The notes beneath the pieces were generated by a model, which was not told the DNA's origin, searched no databases, and worked only from the letters and a program-made list of their open reading frames with translations. Both the position numbers and the translations under genes were made by a program. A DNA stretch of 64,000 bases, from NCBI RefSeq assembly GCF_003590145.2, contig NZ_CP060436.1, forward strand, positions 2,857,001 through 2,921,000, written 5' to 3'. Below are positions 8,300-17,700 of the stretch, piece after piece (within the stretch, counting starts at the first letter, position 1; every line of letters starts with the position of its first letter). The stretch comes from Pseudooceanicola algae. GTDB lineage: Bacteria; Pseudomonadota; Alphaproteobacteria; Rhodobacterales; Rhodobacteraceae.

Positions 8300-10297
8300 T
8301 CATCGCACAAGCAAATCGGCGAAATACTCGGACGTCGGCGCCACGCCAGACATCCATAGATGATCCCTTGCCCGAGTGGCCGCAACGTAAAGCAGATGCC
8401 GCTCGGTATTCATGACTTCATCTAATTGCGCTTCGTCCTTCGCTGCCAAAAGGCGGCTCTCGTCAGGCAGAACGCCATCATTCAACATGGCGATGGCGAC
8501 AGCCCGGTATTCCGCGCCTTTTGCATCATGCATCGGCAATACCTGCACCTTGGGCAGATCAAGCGCACTCTCCACGCCAGGGACATCGCTTGCGTGACGC
8601 ACGAGAACCGCGAGTTCCGTTGCAGGTACATTGTCGTATGCTAACCGGTCTTGGATCCACGATCTTAGGCCAGAAATCTCATCCTGAATGGTGCGAAATT
8701 CCCTGAAGGTAGGTGCCGGGCCATCAAATATCGACGTGATTCCAGTCCTGCTTTCCTCGTTTCCATCCGCCTCGATCAATGTCTCTGGCAGCAGTCGATC
8801 GCTCTGAGAACGTATCTGGTGGGAGGTTCGGTAATTGACCTTCAGGCTCCGAGAGCGACCGCGCAGTTCTATGCCGGCGGCTGACCAAGGGAACGGAGCC
8901 CGGAAAATGCGCTGCCCAATGTCGCCGGCGAAAAAAAGGCCATTCGGCCTGCCTCCGAGAGAAGCCCCTAAAAGCTTCAGTTCCGCAACCGAAACGTCCT
9001 GTGCTTCATCGATCAAGACGTTGTCGAAAGGAAAATCGCCGGCTTTGGAGAGATCATGGGCGAGCTGCGCTTCGGTCTTGAGTCCTGCGTGGTTCAGTCT
9101 GTCGCTTACAGCCCTGAAAACCTCCCAAAGTGCATCCCGGCGTGAAGCTGCCATGCGGACTTTGCGACCTAGCCTAGGGAGCTCCCGGTAGGCGCCCTTG
9201 GTCGCAACATCCCAAGCGTCCACTACGAGAGTCCATTCGTCGAACAGGAAGTCCGGATCCACCGCAATTCCCTGCGCGCTCGCCGCCTCCTCAAGGAAAT
9301 GGCGCAGCGATGTCTCGTCGACGATCTCGACGTCACCGAACCTCTCTTGATGCAAGCGTGAGATCAACACGGGTAGAGCTTCAACAGTGATACGGCCAAG
9401 CGTACCCGCAGACGCAACCTGAGGCAGCTTTTGGGCGAGGCTATCCGCGAGCTTGCGGTTGAATGTCGTCAGCAACACCCGACCATTGGTGTTTTCCGCA
9501 AGGCGAGCCGCCCTGTGCAGTGCCACCACTGTCTTGCCAGTTCCCGCCGAACCGATCACCCGTGCCGGGCCGTTGAAATTCCGGTCGACATATTCCTGCT
9601 GGGCAGGATGCAGGAATACCGCCCATTTCTCCCAAGGAGCATCCAGTGCCGCCTGGAGTTCCTCCAGGTTATCCAGCACACGGAATCTGCGCTTGGTGTC
9701 CGGATGCTCCCAGGGATCCGCACCATTCTCCGAAATCGTTGCTGGAATGGGTGTTTCCCCGACGGCTGCAGAAAGGACAGCATTGGCGGCTTCCGTTGGA
9801 AGGTGGCCCGCGATATCAAGAACAGTCTCATCGGTCACATCACGCACCGTATCGATCCAGTCGGTCGGGATGCCCCAAGACAACAACGTATCGTCATCCA
9901 GGTGGGACAAGGGGCGCGGCAGCTCGACAGCCTTTTCGACGTAGCGCTGAACGATCACCTCTTCGATTGTCTCGCGGGCCTCGACGATCTGAATGGCCCC
10001 CGTGCGCGGATGACTTTCGATCCGGCGCGTTTCGGCCCAGCGGTAGGCCGCATCGTGATGGCCGACCCAGGCGAGGAGGCTTTGCCCGGCCTTCTTGTGA
10101 ATAACCATACGGATGTCACGGTTCACCCGAGCAGTCCAGAAATCCGGATCACGGGCGCGGTCGACGCGGTGCATCCCAAGGCCAGGCAAGCTTGGATCCA
10201 TCTGAAAATCGAAGGCCGAGGTCTTGACCTGCTTCTGCTCCTGGGGCGTCAGTTTGGCCAACGCGTCGTAAAAGGTGTCGGCGATACGGTGGGTCAT
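8300..10297 (-). CDS. UvrD/Rep-type helicase with N-terminal RelE-like domain
   Basis: 665 residues. Residues 1-95 resemble RelE/HigB-type fold proteins: LGMHRVDRARDPDFWTARVN, RDIRMVIHKK, then the signature VGHHDAAYRWAETRR. From about 225 a superfamily 1A helicase begins: Q-motif HPAQQEYV, Walker A GSAGTGKTVV (249-258), Walker B VLIDEAQDVS, motif III LFFAGDIGQRIF, motif IV VNYRTSHQIRS, and motif VI YVAATRARDHLW. The core is shorter than UvrD or RecB, so large 1B/2B insertions are probably reduced. Last gene of the six-gene operon, starting in an ATGA overlap with the 71-residue gene. Whether the RelE-like part cleaves RNA or is only a structural module cannot be told from sequence. Confidence 0.85.
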   Translation of the reverse strand: MTHRIADTFYDALAKLTPQEQKQVKTSAFDFQMDPSLPGLGMHRVDRARDPDFWTARVNRDIRMVIHKKAGQSLLAWVGHHDAAYRWAETRRIESHPRTGAIQIVEARETIEEVIVQRYVEKAVELPRPLSHLDDDTLLSWGIPTDWIDTVRDVTDETVLDIAGHLPTEAANAVLSAAVGETPIPATISENGADPWEHPDTKRRFRVLDNLEELQAALDAPWEKWAVFLHPAQQEYVDRNFNGPARVIGSAGTGKTVVALHRAARLAENTNGRVLLTTFNRKLADSLAQKLPQVASAGTLGRITVEALPVLISRLHQERFGDVEIVDETSLRHFLEEAASAQGIAVDPDFLFDEWTLVVDAWDVATKGAYRELPRLGRKVRMAASRRDALWEVFRAVSDRLNHAGLKTEAQLAHDLSKAGDFPFDNVLIDEAQDVSVAELKLLGASLGGRPNGLFFAGDIGQRIFRAPFPWSAAGIELRGRSRSLKVNYRTSHQIRSQSDRLLPETLIEADGNEESRTGITSIFDGPAPTFREFRTIQDEISGLRSWIQDRLAYDNVPATELAVLVRHASDVPGVESALDLPKVQVLPMHDAKGAEYRAVAIAMLNDGVLPDESRLLAAKDEAQLDEVMNTERHLLYVAATRARDHLWMSGVAPTSEYFADLLVR

Positions 10298-10509
10298 TTT
10301 TCGACGACGTGTCGCGCCAGGTTGATACCTTTTCGAACTTCAGTCTGATAGCTCTTCGGAAGCCCGGCCCGGATAACGATTTCCTCCAGTGGCATGCCCT
10401 TCAGGCTATCCGCATAGCGGATGCCGAACAGATGAATGGATACGGCCTTCCCTGTAGCCGGATCATCATACATGGCGCGAAGCGCCTTGGCTGCGTCTTC
10501 CAGTCTCAT
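10294..10509 (-). CDS. Small DNA-binding-like protein of the defence operon
   Basis: 71 residues: starts LEDAAKALRAMYDD, continues KAVSIHLFGIRYAD and EEIVIRAGLPKSYQTEVRKG, and ends NLARHVVEK. The helical middle part and the EIVIRAGLPKSYQTEVRKG segment look like a helix-turn-helix, but no named family is certain. It sits 2 nt after the methyltransferase stop and overlaps the helicase start by ATGA, so it is translated with both. A small helical protein beside a RelE-like domain suggests an antitoxin-like or adaptor role, which is inference only. Confidence 0.7.
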   Translation of the reverse strand: MRLEDAAKALRAMYDDPATGKAVSIHLFGIRYADSLKGMPLEEIVIRAGLPKSYQTEVRKGINLARHVVEK

Positions 10510-10511
10510 AC

Positions 10512-13397
10512 CTAAACCCCCAACACCTTCATCACCTCATCGCCAAGGTGGTTAATCACCTTCACCGCCACTCGCCCAGACTTCGGACGGGCGAACGGAC
10601 GCGAGACCGTCCGCTTCAAAGACTCCCACGCCTCCTCGTCCACTTCCCCCTTCAGCGTGGTCTTCAACTGCTTGTAGGGGATCTCGGCGCCCGGGAAATA
10701 GGCATGGCGGACGAAGAACGATTCCTCGTTGTAATCCGTGTCGATGAACCAGCAAGCGATGTCGTCGGGTTCAGAGGACACAACCTTACCGCTCGCAGGC
10801 TTGAAGATGTCGACGCCCAGCAATTCGATCCGCAGTTTGTCACCGTCTTGCCGAACCTCGATGTCCGGCTCGCCGAAGACGACGAACAGGTTCCCGCCAC
10901 CCGCCTTCAGCTCGTCCGCCATGTGCAGGTCGGGGTTCATCCGGGCCTGAAGAATCGGCAGACGGCCAAGCTTGCGAAACTCGGCGGTGTGGGCGTCGTA
11001 GTTGAAGGCGCAGGTGATGAGGATGTCGAACCCAGCATCCACCGCCTCGCGCGCTGCGGCGGTCAGGTCGGCGCGTTGCAGGGTGCCGTACTCCGGGCCG
11101 ATCAGGATACCGGCGCGGCGTTCGATGTCGCCCTCCATGTACCGCCCCTCGGCCGCCAGCCATTCACCCGGCCAGGGCTGAAGCTGGGTGAACTCTACCT
11201 TGTCGGCCTTGTCGGCCTGCTGGACACCGGCCTTGCGCAGATTGTCGAGGATGGCAGCGCGGTAGTTGTCGGCTTCGGTGGCGGCCTTGCTGCGCTTGCC
11301 CTGGGCGGCGTCGACCTCCTCGATCAGCTCGCCATGTTCGTTTACCGCCTGGGTGCGGTGGGGCGAGAGGCTTTCGACGGTGAAGGGGCCGGCGACGCGG
11401 ACGCGTTTCCTGTCCTCGTAGGGCTTGTCGTAGAGGTATTCGTGATCGGCCTTGGCGGCGATGCTGGCGTCGATCTCTTTCTGGCGGGCGATGCGGGCCT
11501 CCCAGAACGCGCGCAGCGCCGTCTTGGCCACGTCGGGCCAGTGGTCGGGGGCCTCGCGCGGGATTTCCCATTCCATGAAGCCGTTTGCCGGGGCCATCTC
11601 TTCGCTGGGCAATTCGACCACACCGCTGGCGGTGAAGTCGATCTTCTTGCTCTTGCGGCCGCCGGTTTGGACCTCAAACGGCGTGGAGTGGCCTTGCAGT
11701 GCGGTGTTGAGCGCTGCGCGGGCGTCTTCGACGGAGGGCTGCATCGCCTCCCAGATCTTGTCGATCTCGGTGTTGTTGGCGATACTTTTCAGCGTGATGT
11801 GGGGCACGCGCTGGTAGACGAAGCCGTGGCGGATGTCGTTGTAGGTGTCGGCGGTCGAGGGGCTTCGCCGCGTGACCTCGGCCTCCTTCTTCTGCCCGGC
11901 CTCAGAGTCCTTGAGCAGATACCAGGGGTACTTCGCGCCCATGATCCGCGCGCGGGCAAGCGCGAGGGCCACCCGGGAGGTGTCGATGGTGATCCAGCGC
12001 CGCCCCCATTGCTCGGCGACGTAAGCCGTTGTGCCGGAGCCGCAAGTGGGATCGAGTACGAGGTCGCCAGGATCGGTGCTCATGAGGAGGCAGCGTTCAA
12101 TGACCTTGGTGGAGGTTTCAACGACGTATCTTTTTTCGCTTATATAACCTGCGCGATTTGTGTCCGCCCAAACATTGGAAATTGGTTCGATTTGAAAGTC
12201 TGAGAGGTAACGAACGTACCGAATACTATTCGTCGAAGGATCAATGCGCTCAGATTGATCAAGTCTCCGCATTCCTTGGAGGTGTGTTTTCCAGTGAGAG
12301 TTTTTCGCCGGATCATAGAATCGTCCAAAAGCTTGGAAAGACTTTGAGCCTTCTGGTGTTGCTCCTTGTGAAGATAGGTTATCTTGGTAGTAGGGATCAA
12401 TATTCTCGCCAGCGTTGACCCTTCGAGCGACTTCATCCTTTCCCAAGTTCGCTTTAGCGCCATCCTCCAATCGCGCGCGGGAATGGCTCCAGCCGCCACC
12501 GCCTCGCAATTCACGTATTTGATAAGGCTGTCGATACTTAATTTTCGTCTTGTCCTTTGAACACCAGAGGACAAGGTCGAAGATATTTCCGAGCCCAAGC
12601 GTTGACTGCCCCCCAGTAGTAACAAAGGGGATCATATTGACGAAATTCTCCTCCCCAAAAACCTCATCCATCAGAGCCCGCACCCGGTGGACGTTCTCGT
12701 CTCCGATCTGGACGAAGCACGACCCGCTCTCGGTCAGCAGCTCCCGCGCCACTACCAGCCGGTCGCGCAGGTATTGCAGGTAGGAATGGATGCCGTCGCG
12801 CCAGGTGTCGCGAAAGGCCTTCACCTGCTCGGGCTCGCGGGTCAGATGCTCCAGCTTGCCGTCCTTCACATCGCGCGAGGTGGTGGACCACTGGAAGTTG
12901 GAGTTGAACTTGATGCCATAGGGCGGGTCGATATAGATCGCCTGTACCTGGCCCTTGAGCCCCTCGCGCTCGGCCAGCGACGCCATGACCTGCAGCCCGT
13001 CGCCCAGGATCATCCGGTTCGACCACTTGCGCTGGTGGCGGTAGAACTCGATCTCCGCCTCGCGGTCGTCGTCCGTGATGCCGAAATGGTCAAACAGGTC
13101 CGCGCCGCTGCCTTCGCCGTTGCGCTTGTTGCCGGCGCGCAAGTCCTCGATGATCGCCTTGGGGTGGACCTGTTCCTGCAGGTAGATCGGCGGTGCGTCG
13201 ACGGTCACCGCCTCCTGGTCGATGTCCTTGCCGCGCCAGATCAGCTGCGGGTCAAGGTCCGGGTTGCGCTGCTGGTAGGTGACCTTGATCGGGCGGGCAT
13301 CTTCGGGATCCATCATCGGCGCAAGTTCCGGCGTGGGAATGTTCACCCGGCTGTCGTCATGGGTGATGGGCTCGATCGGGGTTTTCTTGTTGGTCAT
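10512..13397 (-). CDS. Beta-class site-specific DNA methyltransferase (type III Mod-like), extended C-terminus
   Basis: 961 residues. Methyl-transfer motif IV IDPPYGIKFNSNF (DPPY at 157-160) comes first and the SAM-binding motif I DPTCGSGT follows near 447. This order marks beta-class N6-adenine methyltransferases, including type III Mod. Residues about 250-420 between them correspond to the target recognition domain and are unusually AT-rich (hand count 45% G+C over 12,181-12,420, against clearly higher flanks). After motif I there are about 500 further residues, much more than in classical Mod proteins, rich in charged segments and ending RPFARPKSGRVAVKVINHLG. The start overlaps the upstream nuclease gene (ATGA). 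Probably protects host DNA from the operon's nuclease; the recognition sequence is unknown. Confidence 0.9.
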   Translation of the reverse strand: MTNKKTPIEPITHDDSRVNIPTPELAPMMDPEDARPIKVTYQQRNPDLDPQLIWRGKDIDQEAVTVDAPPIYLQEQVHPKAIIEDLRAGNKRNGEGSGADLFDHFGITDDDREAEIEFYRHQRKWSNRMILGDGLQVMASLAEREGLKGQVQAIYIDPPYGIKFNSNFQWSTTSRDVKDGKLEHLTREPEQVKAFRDTWRDGIHSYLQYLRDRLVVARELLTESGSCFVQIGDENVHRVRALMDEVFGEENFVNMIPFVTTGGQSTLGLGNIFDLVLWCSKDKTKIKYRQPYQIRELRGGGGWSHSRARLEDGAKANLGKDEVARRVNAGENIDPYYQDNLSSQGATPEGSKSFQAFGRFYDPAKNSHWKTHLQGMRRLDQSERIDPSTNSIRYVRYLSDFQIEPISNVWADTNRAGYISEKRYVVETSTKVIERCLLMSTDPGDLVLDPTCGSGTTAYVAEQWGRRWITIDTSRVALALARARIMGAKYPWYLLKDSEAGQKKEAEVTRRSPSTADTYNDIRHGFVYQRVPHITLKSIANNTEIDKIWEAMQPSVEDARAALNTALQGHSTPFEVQTGGRKSKKIDFTASGVVELPSEEMAPANGFMEWEIPREAPDHWPDVAKTALRAFWEARIARQKEIDASIAAKADHEYLYDKPYEDRKRVRVAGPFTVESLSPHRTQAVNEHGELIEEVDAAQGKRSKAATEADNYRAAILDNLRKAGVQQADKADKVEFTQLQPWPGEWLAAEGRYMEGDIERRAGILIGPEYGTLQRADLTAAAREAVDAGFDILITCAFNYDAHTAEFRKLGRLPILQARMNPDLHMADELKAGGGNLFVVFGEPDIEVRQDGDKLRIELLGVDIFKPASGKVVSSEPDDIACWFIDTDYNEESFFVRHAYFPGAEIPYKQLKTTLKGEVDEEAWESLKRTVSRPFARPKSGRVAVKVINHLGDEVMKVLGV

Positions 13398-14323
13398 TGG
13401 TCTACATCCAGTGCTGCGGACAGCGCCGCGAGGTATATTTGCCGCCGTTCTTCTAGCCAGCGGAGCATGGCAGGCCAGTTGGCCCTGTCCTTGTAGGAAA
13501 GGTCATGGCGGTCGCCGAAGACATGGCCGAAGCGGGTGGGGTCGAAAAGCTCTGCTTCAAGCTCCGCGGCCAGCGGTTCCGCCATGGGGCCTAGCCGCGT
13601 GGCAGCGGATTGCTTGTCGGCACCTCGGGCCCCCCCCACATAGATGCCGCACTGGCGCTCTCCTATCCAGACGGAGACCCAGATCTTTTCGCCGGGCAGT
13701 TGGGAGTAGCTGTTCCAGGCGCGAGTGGGCTTGAAGCCCTCTTCGAGGACCTCGGGGAAGGTATCAATGTAGGTGTCCCAGAAGGCTTGTCGCAGGTCGG
13801 AAAGTTCGTCCGTTGCCGTGCTTGTCTCCTTCTTCCTCGACATCACGCGCCGCTCCCAGCCGTTCGGCTTTTCCACGACTTCGAAGATGGGCGCGAAGGG
13901 GCTGTCGCCGATGCGGACGACGCGCGCCTTGACGGCGAAGAAGGAAAATCCGTCCGAAGTGTGTTCGTTCAGCCAGCGGATGGCCGAAAGGTGCGGTTCG
14001 CGGAAGGCAGGGGCGATCCAGACGACGGTCTGCGCCTCGAGCCCCGCGAGGTAGGTCATGATCTGCCCAAGGTGGGTGTGATCGGTGGTTTCAAGCTGGT
14101 TCTCGATCAGGACGGTGGTGTCGTCCATCGGGTTCCGGGCGAGGATATCGGCAGAAAAGCTTTCCACCGCGACCTCTGTGCCGGTCAATTCCAGCGGGAT
14201 TCCGATGACCTCTGACAGGTGGTCGATGTTCTGAGAAAGCCAGGGAGTAAACTGGTGCGCCTCATGTGGCCAGGCATCGCGAAGGGGAAGGTCCACGAGG
14301 CGGCCGAATTGGATATCTGTCAT
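13394..14323 (-). CDS. PD-(D/E)XK-like nuclease with C-terminal DUF4268-like domain
   Basis: 309 residues from ATG 14,323, placed by an ATGA overlap with the gene upstream. The N-terminal half has the pattern VESFSADILARN, then TVLIENQLETTDHTHLGQI, the Asp...Glu-x-Gln layout of restriction-endonuclease-like folds. The C-terminal half, from about residue 180 (LRQAFWDTYIDTF to the tail LRWLEERRQIY), matches the separate 142-residue protein encoded just upstream: both have L-R-x-x-F-W-x-x-Y near the start and a W-P-x-x-x-x-W segment near the end. This supports the DUF4268 assignment. It may act as a second nuclease or a recognition subunit. Function untested. Confidence 0.75.
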   Translation of the reverse strand: MTDIQFGRLVDLPLRDAWPHEAHQFTPWLSQNIDHLSEVIGIPLELTGTEVAVESFSADILARNPMDDTTVLIENQLETTDHTHLGQIMTYLAGLEAQTVVWIAPAFREPHLSAIRWLNEHTSDGFSFFAVKARVVRIGDSPFAPIFEVVEKPNGWERRVMSRKKETSTATDELSDLRQAFWDTYIDTFPEVLEEGFKPTRAWNSYSQLPGEKIWVSVWIGERQCGIYVGGARGADKQSAATRLGPMAEPLAAELEAELFDPTRFGHVFGDRHDLSYKDRANWPAMLRWLEERRQIYLAALSAALDVDQ

Positions 14324-14748
14324 GATGGTTTCAGAACCTCGGAGAGTACCTTGCGGTAAAGGAGCACCGATTTGTCGAACCAGTCGATGACGATAGGCCA
14401 TCGGCTTGGAAGCGAAAAGTCGGCCTTGGGATTGGCTTTGCGGAAGTAGTAAGGGTGCTTGGCATCCCCTTCATGTTTGTATGCCGTCGACAGTTTCTTT
14501 CTTAGCGCGGCTTCATGTGGCGCAAGCCGAGGGCCAGCCGTATCCACCGGATCATTGATGCGCCCGCGCAAAAAGACTGTCGCACCACCTGTCTGCCGGA
14601 TTCCCAAAGACAGGATAACAGCATTGTCTTCCGTCATCGGGACCCAGAGGTTGCTGTCGAACTTCGGCTTCTCGTCGACGACCTTTGTATTTTGCAGGTA
14701 CTGGGTCCAGAACTTCCGGCGAAGGTCCTCTATCGTCCTGTCGCTCAT
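14320..14748 (-). CDS. Stand-alone DUF4268-like protein
   Basis: 142 residues from ATG 14,748, set by an ATGA overlap with the restriction helicase stop; a longer frame runs back into that gene and is not used. The sequence begins SDRTIEDLRRKFWTQYLQN and ends WPIVIDWFDKSVLLYRKVL. The whole protein matches only the C-terminal half of the next gene; there is no PD-(D/E)XK part. It could be an inhibitor, a hetero-oligomer partner or a duplicated recognition module. Confidence 0.7.
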   Translation of the reverse strand: MSDRTIEDLRRKFWTQYLQNTKVVDEKPKFDSNLWVPMTEDNAVILSLGIRQTGGATVFLRGRINDPVDTAGPRLAPHEAALRKKLSTAYKHEGDAKHPYYFRKANPKADFSLPSRWPIVIDWFDKSVLLYRKVLSEVLKPS

Positions 14749-17700
14749 GCGGGCACCTTTCCAAGCATGTCGTTGATCGCCTGGTCCAGCCCCGGCCCAA
14801 AGTCGTTCACGTCGCGCAGTTCGGCAAAGCCCCAGTGACCATAGGTGCCAAGGCGGTTGACGGCCGGAATCCACTTCGCGCGTGTCGTTTCTGCCTTAAG
14901 CATGGCGTCGTGGCCACGGTATCCCTTGACCTCGACGATGAGGGTCGTCGGCTGGGGCGCGTCCAGACGAATGAGAAAGTCCGGTCGATAGGCCCGGGGC
15001 TCCCCTTCCTTGAGGTAGGGGACGTCGAAGCCGAGGTTGTGGTTCTTGGCATAGGAGAGAACCGCGGGATGGTCTTCGATACAGGCGGCCAGCTTGTCCT
15101 CCCAATCGCTGTCGGTGATGATCCAGTTGAGGTGACTGCGGTCGGGCCGTGGCCAGTAGCGCGTGGCGACAGAAGTGTTGAACTGGACGCCCAGGGTCGA
15201 ACCTTCCGGATTGTATGGATCCAGCACGGCGCGCAGCACGCTAACCCCTCGGACCGGGTCCGTCAGGGCATTGAAGATGACATCACAGACCTCGTCGGCA
15301 AGTTCCCGGTAGAGCAGTTGGGCAGGTACGGTGTCGCCTTTGCATTCGAAATGCCCTTCCTTGAGCCATTGCAGGACGATCCGCTTGGCCGGTATGAGCA
15401 GGTGCATCTTCGGCGCGCCATTCTCGTCGCGTAACTTCTCGAAGATCATGTGCTTGGCGACATTGTATGCGATGGTCGAGAGACGCGCGGTTCTCAGATA
15501 ATCCAGAGAGAGCCTTTCGCTCTCTCCCACGATGCCTTGCATTGTGACCAGGGTCGCGGAGACCTTCTCGGGGGTCAGGACGTATTTTTCGGTGTTGGAG
15601 AAGTCTACTTCGAGCTTATCGGAAGGAAGATCGACGACGTAGCCCTGGACGCGGGGAAAGTTTATTTCGAGGTGATCGCGCTCGGGTGACACGGCGCGGA
15701 CCTGGATGACTTGACGCGGCTGCTGCGGCGGCGCGACGCGAGCCTTGTCGGAGAAGTTCAGTCCGTCGATCCCCATGATGTCGGCGTATTCCGTACGGAA
15801 CAGTTTCGTGTCGGGGTCAATGTCATAGGACAGCCGGCGCAGCGCTCGGCCGATGACCTGCTCGCATATGAGCTGGGTCCCGAATGCACGCAGTCCGAGG
15901 ATGTGGGTTACGTTGTTCGCGTCCCATCCTTCGGTCAACATGGAGACAGATACAACGCAGCGCACCTGCTCACCCAAACGGTCCTTCTTGCCGACGGTAT
16001 TCATGACTTCTCGCAGGATGTCGGCATCGGTCAGGTCTTCGTGCGCGCCTCGTTCGGCCTGTTCTCGTCGGAAGGCCTCGATCTCCTCTGCATGTGTATC
16101 GCGGAAAGATTTATCGATATCTCCTCCGGCTTCGAGCGTCGCGCTGTCGATCAGGACAGTCCGAGGCCGGGTGAGCCTTTCGCCATCGGTGGCGAAGTTC
16201 GAGAACAGCTCGCACTTCCCGGGGACTGTTTCGAGCGTACCATCCGGGTTCTCGCGCTCGTACCCGGACATGTAGTCCCTGAGCAGTTCCGAGTTCGTCG
16301 TGTTGTTGCACACCACGATGAACACCGGGGGGATACCGACGCCTTCCTTCTTCCACAGATTGAAGGTTTTCTCGTAGTGACCGTAAAGAGCATCGATCGC
16401 AGTCTTGAGCGGTATCGGCAGGCTCTGCGGATCGGGCTTCACCTTCCCGCGCGCCTTCTTCGGCATCTTCTTACCGATCTCTTTCCAGAGATCGCGGTAC
16501 AGGGGCACCTCCCCGCTTGGAAGATTGTCCGCAACGGGCACTCGTGGCAGCTTCACGATCCCGCACTCGATGGCATCCATCAGAGAAAAGTCAGAGACGA
16601 CCCATGGGAAAAGCGTCCCCTCCACCCAACCCGAGCCCGCCAAGAAGAACGGCGTCGCGGAAAGATCATAGACGATCTGCACGCCGATCTGACGTTTTGC
16701 GGCTTCCAGACCAGAGATCCACAAGCGGGCTGCCTCAGCGTTTTCCTCGGCTTCCTTCTTTTCCTCACCAGTCAGACGCTCGGTTTCTGTGGCAGCCCGC
16801 TCCCTGTAGCAGTGATGCGCCTCGTCGTTGACGACGTTGATCTTCCCCAAGCCCATCAACTCGGGCATGACGCGCTTGACCATCTGCCCTTCGGTCTCGA
16901 GCGTCTTCATCTTATGCCCATGTCCTTCGAGGGCGGACCGAGTGCCTTTGGCGAGCTGCAAAGTCTCGCGCTGTTTGAAGGCGTGATAGTTCGTCAGGAC
17001 GATCTTCGCCCGTTGCATATCCTGCATCAGGTCAGTTGGTACCAAATTGATGCGAGTGTAATAATTGTTGGCATCGTTTGGCAAAAGCACCCGCAGACGA
17101 TCCTTAATCGTGATCCCCGGCGTGACGATTAGGAAGCCACGAGAGTAAGATCTGGAGTTCGGGCTGCGAACTGCATTGAGCGTTTGCCAGGCAATCAACA
17201 TGGCCATGACAGTGGTCTTGCCGGCACCCGTCGCCAGCTTCATCGCCATGCGGAAGAGGTCAGGGTTGGCCTCGGCATTCGCGGCCTCAAGCCTTGTTCG
17301 GAAACGCTTGCCCCGCGGCCCAAGTTTCGGCGCGACCTCTGCTAGGAAAATCGCGGTTTCGACTGCCTCTAGCTGGCAGAAGAACGGTCGGATAACTTGG
17401 GTTTCATCCTTCTGCAGGGCACGCCAGTGTTGAAGCAGTCGCTGGGTCGTTGGCGTTACCTGCCAGTCGTTCGGATTCGGAAGGGCACGCCAGCTATCGA
17501 CCTGGCTGCGCAATTCGTTGACGAACTCTGTCACATTATAGGCCATTTCCTGGGTTTCGAGCCCAGCCTCATTCAGACCCAGTTCCGGCTGTTGGCCGGA
17601 TCTCTTCTTCACGCTCTTGGCTTTTGGCATGGCAGAAACGAGATCCGATCTGCGTCGGCTTCTCACGATTTGATCGGTGGGCCGACCATCCGCGTCCAAT

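Noticed and set aside
12140-12625. Separate minus-strand frame inside the methyltransferase
   Set aside because: Out of frame with the methyltransferase, which is uninterrupted; the AT-rich segment is better explained as its recognition domain.
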